A stretch of DNA of 64,000 nucleotides from an uncultured Acidobacteriia bacterium. GTDB lineage: Bacteria > Acidobacteriota > Terriglobia > Bryobacterales > Bryobacteraceae. Location of the stretch: contig CAINNJ010000034.1 of assembly GCA_903851195.1 (NCBI GenBank), positions 1 to 64,000 of the forward strand, given 5' to 3'. The position numbers and the translations under genes are program-made. Of the stretch, positions 34,653 through 43,957 are shown one piece after another (the stretch's first letter is position 1; each line of letters starts with the position of its first letter). Under the pieces are notes generated by a model. The model searched no databases and was not told the origin of the DNA. It was given only the letters and a program-made list of their open reading frames with translations.

Positions 34653-35759
34653 GTGTCCGCGCAGGCGCTTCAGGCGCTCATCAGACTTCTTGACGAGGCG
34701 CCGGATCCGGGCGTCGTTACCGATCCCGAATCGTGGGCTCTGATCCGTGAATACTCCGGCGTGTACGGCGTCCGCGGACTGACCGCTTACGCCGCAAGAC
34801 CCTTCCTGCCGCCCGGGGAGCGTGTCTGGTGCGACCGGGTGCTCACCAACCACCTGCGGAGGTACGAGCAGAGCCTGTTGCACCTGGAGGCGATCGCGCA
34901 ACTGCTGGGGAACGCCGGAGTACCGTTACTCTTCTTGAAAGGGCCGCTGCTGGCCCGCCGCCACTACTCGCCTCCGTTCCTCCGGAAGCCTTCCGTGGAT
35001 CTGGATCTCGGCGTCTGCCGGCGCGATATGGACAAGGCGTGCCGCGTTCTGGCCGGAATCGGTTACCAGCAATGCAGGACGCTGGAGGAAGCCGCGGCGT
35101 ACAGTTACGATGTCGCTCTGCTCCACGAAACGATGCCCCGGGTGGAACTGCATTTCCGGCTCAGCCACGGTTCCCTGGGCATTCCGGTCGAAGAGTTCTT
35201 CGGCCGCGCCGTGTCCGCCGACCTGCCTCATGGCGGCCAGGCACTGGTGCTCCCGGAAGCCGACGAGATTCTTCACCTGGTTCTGCACTACGCGCATCAC
35301 CGCTTCCCGATGCTGTTTAATCTGATCGAGATCCGGCGGATCTGGCGGAAGGCGGCTCCGGAGATCAGGACGCAGGTGGTCCGGAGGGCGCAGGAGCATC
35401 ACTTCCTGGCCGTCCTCGCGATGACCGATATCGCGTTTCGTTCCACCTGGGGGGAACCGTTTCTCCCGCCCGGGACTAACCTGCCGAAAACATGGCTCCA
35501 CAATACGCTGAATGAACGCCTGTATCGGGAGTGCGTCAGCTGGTCGCAACCCGGCTTTCAGCTCACTCTCGGCACCCGCCTCAAAGGGCGCTGGCTCGAT
35601 TTTCAGCTTACCGACGATCTTTCCGACGCCCTGAAGTTTCTGGGCATGATCGCCCGCGTCTCCTGGTACCGCCTTCGCCGGCGGGGCTGGCGGACTCACC
35701 AGCACCGGCATTTCGCCGTCCCGGCCGCACGCGACGCCAATTCCGATAACCTTTTGTAA
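34653..35759 (+). CDS. NTP_transf_5-type putative nucleotidyltransferase
   Basis: A 368-aa protein with LFLKGPLLARRHY then KPSVDLDLGVCRRDMDKACR, the pattern of the uncharacterised nucleotidyltransferase family PF14907, common in exopolysaccharide and PEP-CTERM contexts. DLDLG would be the metal-binding acids. The start is a GTG at 34653. The next gene, 80 bp away, encodes a PEP-CTERM-like peptide, which fits that context. The reaction is unknown. Confidence 0.78.
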   Translation: MSAQALQALIRLLDEAPDPGVVTDPESWALIREYSGVYGVRGLTAYAARPFLPPGERVWCDRVLTNHLRRYEQSLLHLEAIAQLLGNAGVPLLFLKGPLLARRHYSPPFLRKPSVDLDLGVCRRDMDKACRVLAGIGYQQCRTLEEAAAYSYDVALLHETMPRVELHFRLSHGSLGIPVEEFFGRAVSADLPHGGQALVLPEADEILHLVLHYAHHRFPMLFNLIEIRRIWRKAAPEIRTQVVRRAQEHHFLAVLAMTDIAFRSTWGEPFLPPGTNLPKTWLHNTLNERLYRECVSWSQPGFQLTLGTRLKGRWLDFQLTDDLSDALKFLGMIARVSWYRLRRRGWRTHQHRHFAVPAARDANSDNLL

Positions 35760-35784
35760 CGTTGAGGGGGAGTTCACCGGCGCG

Positions 35785-35815
35785 TTACACTTTTATAACG
35801 CCCGATTTATATAAT
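35785..35815 (+). promoter_or_regulatory. AT-rich promoter of the PEP-CTERM gene
   Basis: TATAAT at 35810-35815 with TTACAC at 35785-35790 (19-bp spacer), in a short AT-rich patch that stands out from the GC-rich surroundings. The -10 is a perfect match; the -35 is weak. Confidence 0.5.
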
Positions 35816-35839
35816 TCATATAAAATCAAAAGTGTTTCT

Positions 35840-36049
35840 ATGAAAATAGCGGCTATTGCTTTATCTATCGCCGTATTTACGGCGGGAGGCGCACTGCCGG
35901 CCACTGTCGCCGCGGCACCCGGCCCTTCGTCCCGGCCCGACTCCTCGCTGCTGACGGGCGTGGCCGCAGCCGCGCCGGACCCCGTGACGTTTCTGTTCAT
36001 TGGCGGCGGTCTGGTCTCCGTTTTCGCGTTTCGCCGCCGCCAGCGCTGA
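35840..36049 (+). CDS. Small PEP-CTERM-like sorted protein
   Basis: A 69-aa protein from the ATG at 35840. A signal peptide (IAAIALSIAVFTAGGALPA) is followed by a 20-residue spacer, then PDPVTFLFIGGGLVSVFAFR and RRQR at the very end. This is the layout of a PEP-CTERM sorting signal (short motif, membrane helix, basic tail) with D in place of E. It would be processed by an exosortase/archaeosortase, not seen in the window. With almost no mature region it may act as a small cell-surface peptide. Confidence 0.75.
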   Translation: MKIAAIALSIAVFTAGGALPATVAAAPGPSSRPDSSLLTGVAAAAPDPVTFLFIGGGLVSVFAFRRRQR

Positions 36050-36086
36050 CGCAGAGGCAGCTCCGGTGCACTGGTGACAAAACCAC

Positions 36087-38426
36087 TCAGTCCATGCCGG
36101 AATGTCTGGTGAGCACCGTGCGAATGGCTCCGGGCTGCGGCGTGAATAGTCCCATCTGCGCGGTATCCGCGAACATCGCCGCGCCATCCTCCGGCGTGAA
36201 GGCCCGCAGCAGGCGGGAGGCATAAGTGTCGCGCAGCAGCCGCGAATAGTGCGCGACATCGTAATCCCGGGGATCCGCGACTTCGCCGCCCGGCTCCCCG
36301 TCCGGGTCCGGCGCCACGCCGCCGGACCCGGTTCGTGTCCGGTAGACTCGAACCCGATCCCCGACGCTCCAGGCGGCCCTGCCGCTTGCCAGCATCGCTT
36401 CATAGGGTAGTTCCCGCCGGCTCTCACGGCTCTGCAGATACTGCGCCGGAGTCTTCGTCAGGCGCACGCGCGACGACACCGCGTACGTGCTCAGCCCGCG
36501 ACGCCGGATGGCCTCCAGAGTGGCGAGATAGAGTTCCCGAACGCCCTCCACATCACCGGTAAGCAGACGCCGGATGGCCCGCCGCAGGAACTCGTCGCCG
36601 AAAGGCTCGGCCCGGCTTGAGCGGAACGCGACGCCCCGCAACAACAGCTTTCCGTCGCCGGTCAGCAGCGCGTAATTCTTCGGTTCATGCGACAGCATCG
36701 CGGCGTACCTGCTGTCGAATTCGAGTTGCACCAGCGGCGGGAGCAGGGCGCCGACTTCGGCCACCACGAGGCGTTCGTCCTCTTCCGTCCAGCCCTCCGG
36801 CACGGCGAAATAAACACCATCGGTGTCGGCTTCGAGCAGCGTCACGCCGCGGGCAGCGAGTTCGCGGCACATCAGCCCGAGCGTTTCCCGGCCGCGCCGC
36901 GTCACTTCGTTGGCGGCGTGCACATCGGCGAATCGCGTCAGTCCGCCGCCCGCCGCCAGGTAGCCATAGGCGGAGTTCACCACCAGCTTCATGGCCGCTG
37001 ACATCGCCTCCTGCGTGTGTTGTTCCGCGGACCCCGGTTTGGCGGCGCGCGCTGCCGCCTTGGCCGCGAGGCGCCGCTCCACCAGACGATCCACCAGGCC
37101 GAGCATCGCGCCGAGATGGTCACGCGACGGACCGATCCGGAAAGACCGCATCAGCGACGGATACAGACTCGCGACGTCCGCCTTGACGACCCGGTGCGCC
37201 ACTCCGCTGGCGAACAGATGCAGTGCCGCGCCGCTGTGCGTCGTGCCGTCGCCCTCGCGATGAGCAGGCAGCGCGCAGCCGCTTCGCAGGTAGGCGCGAA
37301 CCAGCAGGGGATCGATCACGCCGGTCGCGGCGCCGGCGTCCGCCAGGCGTTCGTAACGGCGCGGCGCCATGCGGGCCAGCGCGAACGCCGCGCCGCCCAG
37401 CAGCCGCGCCACTTCCGCGACTTCCACCACGTCGGACGTTGCGTAGCGACGCACGCGCGCCGGGTCTTTGCAGTAGACGTCGTAAATCCGGTGCCCCGGA
37501 ATGTACTCGCGATCGGTCTTCGCGATGCCCAGCTTGCGCGCGACAGCTTTCAGGCCGTGCTCGGGAAGATCGCGGGTCGCGAAGTCGTAACGCAGCACCG
37601 CGTCCAAAGTATCGATCAGTTCGCGGCCCGGGGCGATGAAGCGGAAGCGCCGGCGGGAGTCCGCCGAACCGGCCATCCCGCGCCGCGCCGCCCGCTGGCG
37701 AAGCCCTGGTTTATCCGTGCGCCCGAGCGCCAGCGGAATCCCCAGGATCCCGGCTCGCCGGTTCAGAAAGGGCAGGTCGAAGCCATGCAGGTTGTGGTTC
37801 TCGATGACATCGGGATCGGCTTCCCGCACACGGTCCATGAGCCGGCGGACCAGGTCGGCCTCGTCCCCTTCCAGCACCTCCGTTTCGCCGCGGGGATGGC
37901 GCACGGCGATCAGGAAGATCCGGTTGTCGTCCGGCGTGAGGCCGGTGGTTTCCAGGTCGAACTGCATGCGCCGCAGTTGGTCGAAGGTAAGCCCGCGGAA
38001 GTAGTTTCGCCCCGTCGCCACCAGATACTGTTCTTCGGGGGGCAGCGCAAGAACGGCCTCCTGCCCGAGTTCCCGGAGATTCCCAAGGCGGCGTCCGAGG
38101 CGACGGCTGGCGCCCTGCAGAACCGCCGACACGAGTGTCACTCCGTCCTCGGCCGACACAATGAAACGCAGTTCGCCGGGCGGCTTTAATTCCCGGTAAT
38201 GGATTAATCCCGGTTCGCCTTCCGCCGCGAGCCGCCGGCCCAGATGGCGGAGATCGTCCAGGCGATCCAGCAGGATCCAGGGCCGGAACCGCGCCTCTTC
38301 CCGCAAGAGTTCGCCAGTTGGCTCACGGCGCCACACGGTGGCGCGCCCCTGCGCATCGGCCCAGACGGACACGATGCCGGGCGTGGGATCCCAGCCGGAC
38401 AGCCATTCCTCTTCCGGAGCGTGCAC
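36087..38426 (-). CDS. B-family DNA polymerase
   Basis: A 779-aa family B polymerase with proofreading exonuclease. Exo I is FDLETTGL (D157, E159), exo II is NHNLHGFDLPFL, motif A is DVASLYPSLM, motif B KLVVNSAYGYL and motif C EADTDGVYF with both catalytic aspartates. It is most like the bacterial and archaeal-type polymerases found in Acidobacteria and may take part in translesion or repair synthesis as Pol II does. It is divergent from the cytochrome operon at 38480. Confidence 0.93.
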   Translation of the reverse strand: MHAPEEEWLSGWDPTPGIVSVWADAQGRATVWRREPTGELLREEARFRPWILLDRLDDLRHLGRRLAAEGEPGLIHYRELKPPGELRFIVSAEDGVTLVSAVLQGASRRLGRRLGNLRELGQEAVLALPPEEQYLVATGRNYFRGLTFDQLRRMQFDLETTGLTPDDNRIFLIAVRHPRGETEVLEGDEADLVRRLMDRVREADPDVIENHNLHGFDLPFLNRRAGILGIPLALGRTDKPGLRQRAARRGMAGSADSRRRFRFIAPGRELIDTLDAVLRYDFATRDLPEHGLKAVARKLGIAKTDREYIPGHRIYDVYCKDPARVRRYATSDVVEVAEVARLLGGAAFALARMAPRRYERLADAGAATGVIDPLLVRAYLRSGCALPAHREGDGTTHSGAALHLFASGVAHRVVKADVASLYPSLMRSFRIGPSRDHLGAMLGLVDRLVERRLAAKAAARAAKPGSAEQHTQEAMSAAMKLVVNSAYGYLAAGGGLTRFADVHAANEVTRRGRETLGLMCRELAARGVTLLEADTDGVYFAVPEGWTEEDERLVVAEVGALLPPLVQLEFDSRYAAMLSHEPKNYALLTGDGKLLLRGVAFRSSRAEPFGDEFLRRAIRRLLTGDVEGVRELYLATLEAIRRRGLSTYAVSSRVRLTKTPAQYLQSRESRRELPYEAMLASGRAAWSVGDRVRVYRTRTGSGGVAPDPDGEPGGEVADPRDYDVAHYSRLLRDTYASRLLRAFTPEDGAAMFADTAQMGLFTPQPGAIRTVLTRHSGMD

Positions 38427-38459
38427 GATTCCTCAGCGTAGCTTGCTTTACGCGCGGGA

Positions 38460-38465
38460 TATAAT
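38460..38465 (+). promoter_or_regulatory. -10 box of the DUF1549/DUF1553 operon
   Basis: A perfect TATAAT 14 bp before the ATG at 38480. No good -35 lies 16-18 bp upstream. The short leader fits a Shine-Dalgarno-poor start. Confidence 0.4.
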
Positions 38466-38479
38466 CGACAACCAGAAGC

Positions 38480-41065
38480 ATGCGCCTCGCCATCCTGCTG
38501 GTTCTGTCGGTGCGGATTCTCATGGCCCAACCGGCGGCACAGCCACCGGCCCAGACGGACACGGAGTTCTTCGAGAAGCGCATCCGGCCCGTGCTGAGCG
38601 AACGCTGCCTGGGTTGCCATGGCCAGGTTGCGCCGCGCGCCAATCTCCGAGTCAGTTCGCGGGCCAGCCTGCTCCAGGGCGGCGATTCCGGCCCGGCCAT
38701 CGTGCCCGGCAAACCGGACGAGAGCCGCCTCTATCAGGCCATCGCGTATCGCGACAACAATCTCCGGATGCCGCCCACGGGCAAACTTCCCGACGACGTG
38801 ATTGCCGACTTCCGTCAGTGGATCGCCATGGGCGCGCCCGATCCGCGTGGCGAAACTCCCTCCGCGCCTGTCGTCAAAGGGATCGACTGGGAGCAGGCCC
38901 GCCGCTTCTGGGCGTTCCAGCCGCTCAGGCCGGTGTCCCAAAGCATTGACGCCATTCTGAAGCCGCAGGGAAAACCGGTTCCGGCCAACGTCTGGCTGCG
39001 CCGGGTGACGCTCGATCTTACCGGCTTGCCGCCCACGCCCGAAGCTTTGGCCGCTTTTCTGCTTCACCCCGACAAGGCCGCCGCCATCGACCGCCTGCTC
39101 GCCAGCCCGCAGTATGGCGAGCGCTGGGCGCGCCACTGGCTTGACCTGGTGCGGTTCGCCGAGACGAACGGCCATGAGTTCGATAACGAAAAGAACGACG
39201 CCTGGCGATACCGCGACTATGTAATCCGGGCTCTCAACGACGATCTGCCCTATGACCGGTTCGTCCGGGAACACGTGGCGGGCGACCTGCTGCCCAACCC
39301 GCGTCTTTCGGCTGATGGCGCGTATCTGGAGTCTCCTCTCGCGACCACGTCCTACTGGTTCGGCGAGATTCTGAACAGTGCCACCGACTCGGTGAAATCG
39401 CGAGCCGATCAGGTGGATAACCAGATCGACGTTTTTTCCAAGACCTTTCTTGGACTGACTCTCGCGTGCGCCCGTTGCCACGACCACAAATTCGATCCGC
39501 TTCCGACGGCGGATTACTATGCGCTCGCCGGCGTGATGCATTCCACGCGCGTGCGCGAAGCGGTCATCGACAGCCCGCGGCGCCAGGCCGAAATCGCGCA
39601 GGTGCTGAGCCAGTATCCGGCGCGCCCGGCCTCCACGCGCCCGAAACTGCAACTGCGCGAAGGCGAGGAACTCTTTACCGGCTTCGATGCCTGGCGCGGG
39701 GAAGGGCAGGGGATTCGCGTCTCGGAAGGCGTTGCCGATACGTCCGGTCCCGGTTCTCTTGCGGCTACCGGTTCGCTCACCTCGCCCAAATTCAGGATGC
39801 CGCGGTTCTACGTTCACGTGCTTTTGCAGGGCCCGAAGTACGAGAAACCGAAGCTGGGTGAGGGTGACCTGCGCCTCACGCTGGTGGCCGACGATTACAA
39901 GAGTTCTCACTTTTTCCCCACCGGCGCGCCGGGCTTCACCTGGAAGACCGAGCGTATGACGCTCTCGAAAGACCGCACCTGCTACTTCGAACTCGTCGAC
40001 CGTTCCCGAACCGGTTATCTCGCTGTCGCGGCGATCGTGATCTCCGATCACAGGGATCCCCCGGCAATCCTCGAAAACGCGGCGGTCTCCCCGTTCACGC
40101 CGAACCCGGATCTGGAAGCGCGCCTGCCGTTCTCCACTTTCGCCATGATCAGCCAGGACGAAGACCCGGCCAACGTCCGGCTGCACATTCGCGGCAGCCA
40201 CCTCAATTTGGGGCCCGAAATTCCGCGCGGCTTTCCGCAAATTCTCCGACGCGAAACGGGGCCCGTCAGCGCCGGCTCCGGACGGCTGCAGTTTGCCGAT
40301 TACCTGACCTCGGACGCGCGGCCGCTGCTTGCGCGCGTTATGGTGAACCGTATCTGGATGCACCACTTCGGCCGGGGCCTGGTCCGGTCCACCGATAACT
40401 TCGGGCGCATGGGCGATGCGCCGGCGAACGAGGTGCTGCTCGATACCCTGGCGCGCCGGTTTATCGACAGCGGCTGGAGTCTCAAAAAACTCCACCGGGA
40501 CATCCTGCTCTCCGAGGCTTATGCGAAGACCGTCCCCATCCGCAGGCTGGAGGGCGAAGCGATTCGCGATGCCATGCTGCAACTCTCCGGACGGCTGGAC
40601 AGCACGCTGTACGGGCCTTCCGTGGTGCCCTACATCAGCAAGTATCAGGACGGGCGCGGCAAGCCGCCGAGCGGGCCTCTGGACGGCAATGGACGCCGCA
40701 GTATCTACATTCAGGTTCGCCGGAATTTCCTCACGCCGATGTTTCTTGCGTTCGACTACCCGCTGCCGATTTCGACCATCGGGACACGCGGTTCGAGCGC
40801 CGTCCCGAGTCAGGCTTTGATGCTGCTGAATAATGAGTTCGTGCTGGAACAAGCCCGGCTGTGGGCCCGGCGCACTATCGCCGAAGGCCGCGGTCCGGAC
40901 ACGCTGGTGCGGTCCATGTATCTGGAAGCCTTCTCCCGCGTGCCCACGAGCGATGAGCAGGCCGCCGCGCTCGGTTATCTGCAGCAACACGGCGACAACG
41001 AAGAGAGCCGCGCCGATCTGGCCCATGTCCTGTTCAACACCGCGGAGTTTTCCTATGTCCAGTAG
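38480..41065 (+). CDS. Planctomycete-type cytochrome c protein (DUF1549/DUF1553)
   Basis: An 861-aa exported protein. After a signal peptide, the PSD1-type cytochrome c domain has CLGCHG (C43, C46, H47). DUF1549 follows (VTLDLTGLPPTPEALAAFL), then a middle region with a lectin/LamG-like character, and DUF1553 at the C-terminus (LARVMVNRIWMHHFGRGLVR). Such proteins always pair with a DUF1501 partner, here overlapping by 11 bp. They are widespread in Planctomycetes and Solibacterales; a role in degrading sulfated or complex polysaccharides has been suggested but is not established. Confidence 0.93.
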   Translation: MRLAILLVLSVRILMAQPAAQPPAQTDTEFFEKRIRPVLSERCLGCHGQVAPRANLRVSSRASLLQGGDSGPAIVPGKPDESRLYQAIAYRDNNLRMPPTGKLPDDVIADFRQWIAMGAPDPRGETPSAPVVKGIDWEQARRFWAFQPLRPVSQSIDAILKPQGKPVPANVWLRRVTLDLTGLPPTPEALAAFLLHPDKAAAIDRLLASPQYGERWARHWLDLVRFAETNGHEFDNEKNDAWRYRDYVIRALNDDLPYDRFVREHVAGDLLPNPRLSADGAYLESPLATTSYWFGEILNSATDSVKSRADQVDNQIDVFSKTFLGLTLACARCHDHKFDPLPTADYYALAGVMHSTRVREAVIDSPRRQAEIAQVLSQYPARPASTRPKLQLREGEELFTGFDAWRGEGQGIRVSEGVADTSGPGSLAATGSLTSPKFRMPRFYVHVLLQGPKYEKPKLGEGDLRLTLVADDYKSSHFFPTGAPGFTWKTERMTLSKDRTCYFELVDRSRTGYLAVAAIVISDHRDPPAILENAAVSPFTPNPDLEARLPFSTFAMISQDEDPANVRLHIRGSHLNLGPEIPRGFPQILRRETGPVSAGSGRLQFADYLTSDARPLLARVMVNRIWMHHFGRGLVRSTDNFGRMGDAPANEVLLDTLARRFIDSGWSLKKLHRDILLSEAYAKTVPIRRLEGEAIRDAMLQLSGRLDSTLYGPSVVPYISKYQDGRGKPPSGPLDGNGRRSIYIQVRRNFLTPMFLAFDYPLPISTIGTRGSSAVPSQALMLLNNEFVLEQARLWARRTIAEGRGPDTLVRSMYLEAFSRVPTSDEQAAALGYLQQHGDNEESRADLAHVLFNTAEFSYVQ

Positions 41066-42446
41066 GCGTCAGTTCCTCGCCCGGACCGCCAACGGTTTTG
41101 GCGCGCTCGCCGCGCTTTCGCTCAACGCACTTTCCGCGAAAGGAGCCACGCGCGCGCCGCACTATCCGGCGAAGGCGAAGAGCGTGATTTTCCTGTTCAT
41201 GGATGGCGGCCCGTCCCAGATGGACAGCTTCGATCCCAAGCCGCGCCTCAAGAAGGATCAGGGCCGGAAACTCCCGTTCCAGCCGCCCACCACGGTGTTC
41301 AACATCAGCGACAAGATCCTTGGCTCGCCGTTTACGTTCCAACAGTACGGGCAGTCCGGTACGCCCGTGAGTGAACTCTTCCCGCATGTCGCTACCTGCG
41401 TGGACGACATGACGATCATCCGCAGCATGGTGGCGGACCACTCCGAACACACCGCGGCCAATTATTTCATCCACTCCGGATCCGGCTTTCAGGGCCGGCC
41501 GAGCATGGGCGCGTGGGTCAACTACGGGCTGGGCAGCGTCTGCGAAAATCTGCCCGGATTCATCGTGCTCGAAAGCGGCCTGATTCCTCCGGGCGGCATG
41601 GACTGCTTCGGCGCCGGCTTTCTGCCCGCCACGTATCAGGGCACTCTTTTCCGCCGGGGCACGACTCCGGTGGCCGATCTGGAGCCACCGGCCGCGGAGC
41701 GCGCCAAACAACGCGAAAAGCTGCAACTGCTGAGCAAACTGAACGCGGGCATCGTGCAGCGATTCGCGGCCTCAAGCGAGGTGGAGGCCACGATTCAGAA
41801 TTACGAACTCGCATTTCGCATGCAGACCGAGGTGCCCGACCTTCTGGATTTCTCCAAAGAGACGGAAGCGACGAAACAGATGTACGGTCTGGGCGATAAA
41901 CTGACCGATGATTTCGGCCGCGAGTGCCTGTTGGCTCGGCGTCTGGTGGAGCGGGGCGTGCGTTTCGTGGAACTGCTGACGCCCGCGCGCAGCGGCTTCG
42001 ATCGCTGGGACCAGCACTCGAATCTGGAGGATGGCCACCGCATCAACGCGCAGTCCGTGGATAAACCGATCGCCGGTCTTCTCAAAGACCTGAAGGCGCG
42101 CGGCCTGCTCGACGAAACGCTGGTGATCTGGGGCGGGGAATTCGGCCGTACACCGTGCGCGCAGATGGGCGATGCCGGTTTCAACAAGAGCGTGGGGCGC
42201 GATCATAATCCGTACGGCTTCACGATGTGGCTCGCGGGCGGGGGAACGAAGCCCGGTCTGGTCTACGGCGCGACAGACGAGTACGGCTACTTTGCGGTGG
42301 AGAACAAGGTGCACATGCACGACCTGCACGCGACGATTTTGCATCTGCTGGGTCTGGACCACAAACGCCTGACGTATCGGTACAGCGGCCGCGACATGCG
42401 CCTGACGGATGTGGCCGGCAATGTGGTTACCGATATTCTGGCGTAA
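41055..42446 (+). CDS. DUF1501 family exported protein
   Basis: A 463-aa sulfatase-like fold protein. The start is the ATG at 41055, overlapping the previous stop; it yields a Tat-type signal (SSRRQFLARTANGFGALAAL). Family motifs: VIFLFMDGGPSQMDSFDPKP and VIWGGEFGRTP. It is the constant partner of DUF1549/DUF1553 proteins. The longer frame from 40833 lies inside the upstream gene. Confidence 0.93.
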   Translation: MSSRRQFLARTANGFGALAALSLNALSAKGATRAPHYPAKAKSVIFLFMDGGPSQMDSFDPKPRLKKDQGRKLPFQPPTTVFNISDKILGSPFTFQQYGQSGTPVSELFPHVATCVDDMTIIRSMVADHSEHTAANYFIHSGSGFQGRPSMGAWVNYGLGSVCENLPGFIVLESGLIPPGGMDCFGAGFLPATYQGTLFRRGTTPVADLEPPAAERAKQREKLQLLSKLNAGIVQRFAASSEVEATIQNYELAFRMQTEVPDLLDFSKETEATKQMYGLGDKLTDDFGRECLLARRLVERGVRFVELLTPARSGFDRWDQHSNLEDGHRINAQSVDKPIAGLLKDLKARGLLDETLVIWGGEFGRTPCAQMGDAGFNKSVGRDHNPYGFTMWLAGGGTKPGLVYGATDEYGYFAVENKVHMHDLHATILHLLGLDHKRLTYRYSGRDMRLTDVAGNVVTDILA

Positions 42447-42447
42447 G

Positions 42448-43749
42448 ATGAAAACCCTGGTCCGGCTCGCCGCCTGCTTCAGTCTGCTGATCCCTGCCTT
42501 CGCGCAGACGCCAGCAAGAGAGCGCATGGTCATCGTGATCAGCCTCGACGGCTTTCCCGCCTTCGCGCTGGACGATCCGAAACTCCCCGTGCCCACGCTG
42601 CGGCAACTCATCAAAGACGGCACTGCCACGCGGATGACAGGCGTCAATCCGACCGTCACCTGGCCCAATCACACCGCGATGGTGACGGGCGTTCGTTCCG
42701 ACGAGACCGGACTGCTCGCGAACGGAACCATTGTCCGCACCGGCGGCTGGCCTCCGGTGAAAGTCGAACCGATGCTCGATAAGGAGCAGATGGTGCACGT
42801 GCCAACGGTGTATGACGCGGCGCATCAGGCGGGCCTCACGACCGCCCAGGTGGACTGGGTTGCCGTCAATAAAGCGCCGGGCATTACCTGGAATTTCAAT
42901 GAGTGGGCGACCGCGGACGGTCCGCTGGAGCAGGAGATGATCCGCAAAGGTGTGCTCACGTCCGCGGATCTCGAGAACTTCACCAAATCGAATATTCTCT
43001 TCCGGGATCAGACCTGGACGACCGCCGCGACTTATCTGATCCGCGAGCACAAGCCGAATCTGTTGCTGGTTCACTTCCTCTCGCTCGATTCGGTGCATCA
43101 CACGTACGGGCCCGGGAGCCTGGCCGCTGCCTCCGCTATTGCGTTCCTTGACGGCTGTGTTGCCCGAATTGTGGATGCGGTGCGGGCAAGCGGCATGACT
43201 GACCGCACCACGTTCCTGGTGGTTTCCGACCATGGTTTCAGGAAATACACGAAGCAGGTGAACCCGGGTGTGGCTCTCGCCGCCGCGGGACTGGGCGAGC
43301 AGGTTTTCGTGCTGCCCGAAGGCGGCTCGGCCTACGTGTATTTCGACTCGGCAAAGGCCGCCGAACTCGGCCCGGTGGTGAAAAAGGCGCTGGAAAATGT
43401 TGAGGGCCTCGACCGGATCGTTGGCCCGGATGGCTTCGCGGCGATGGGACTGCCCCAGCCTGACCGCGATCCGCAGATGTACCAGTTGCTGCTCACCGCG
43501 CGCGACGGCTACTCGTTTATCGGCGCGACGGGAGGTCCGGTCACTTCCGCGACGCTGCAACAGGCCGGCAGTCACGGCTATCCGGCCTCCGATCCCGCGA
43601 TGGATCCTGTTTTTATCGCCAGCGGTTACGGCGTCCGCCCCGGCGCGCGACTGGGGAGAATACAGAACATTGACGTGGCCTCCACGATCGCGGAACTGCT
43701 GGGGGTTGCTTTGCCCAACGCCAAAGGGAAACCGGTTCCGATCCGTTGA
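42448..43749 (+). CDS. Type I phosphodiesterase / nucleotide pyrophosphatase family
   Basis: A 433-aa exported enzyme of the alkaline-phosphatase superfamily. Metal and nucleophile positions are recognisable: ISLDGFP (Asp), NPTVTWPNHTAMVTG (Thr nucleophile), LDSVHHTYG (Asp, His), VVSDHGF (Asp-His) and GSHGYP (His). It would hydrolyse phosphodiester or pyrophosphate bonds in the periplasm. It starts one base after the DUF1501 stop and so belongs to that operon. Confidence 0.9.
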   Translation: MKTLVRLAACFSLLIPAFAQTPARERMVIVISLDGFPAFALDDPKLPVPTLRQLIKDGTATRMTGVNPTVTWPNHTAMVTGVRSDETGLLANGTIVRTGGWPPVKVEPMLDKEQMVHVPTVYDAAHQAGLTTAQVDWVAVNKAPGITWNFNEWATADGPLEQEMIRKGVLTSADLENFTKSNILFRDQTWTTAATYLIREHKPNLLLVHFLSLDSVHHTYGPGSLAAASAIAFLDGCVARIVDAVRASGMTDRTTFLVVSDHGFRKYTKQVNPGVALAAAGLGEQVFVLPEGGSAYVYFDSAKAAELGPVVKKALENVEGLDRIVGPDGFAAMGLPQPDRDPQMYQLLLTARDGYSFIGATGGPVTSATLQQAGSHGYPASDPAMDPVFIASGYGVRPGARLGRIQNIDVASTIAELLGVALPNAKGKPVPIR

Positions 43750-43768
43750 GCTGGTCCGCTGAGGTGGC

Positions 43769-43798
43769 TTGACATCCGGTCCCTCTGGTCGATAGAAT
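43769..43798 (+). promoter_or_regulatory. Promoter of the aminotransferase gene
   Basis: TTGACA (43769-43774), 18 bp, TAGAAT (43793-43798). Strong sigma70-type promoter with a leader of about 150 nt. Confidence 0.7.
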
Positions 43799-43926
43799 CC
43801 AGCCAGCCCTTTCTTTCAGCGGCCCGCCACGCAGCAGGTCTGTCCGCCGTCAGGCTCCCGGTAAGCAGCCTTCCTCTCCTGCGCTGCAAGTCCCCGGCGC
43901 ATCCCCTCAAAACCTCAAACCCAACG

Positions 43927-43948
43927 GGAGTGCTTCGCCACTCCGGAG
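43927..43948 (+). promoter_or_regulatory. Hairpin abutting the Shine-Dalgarno
   Basis: GGAGTG and CACTCC form a 6-bp stem with loop CTTCGC, directly followed by GGAG, the ribosome site ten bases before the ATG at 43958. The stem could influence ribosome access. Confidence 0.4.
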
Positions 43949-43957
43949 ATATTTTTC

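Noticed and set aside
38204-41026. 940-codon minus-strand ORF opposite the DUF1549/DUF1553 gene
   Set aside because: Antisense artefact; the plus strand has a heme site and conserved domains.
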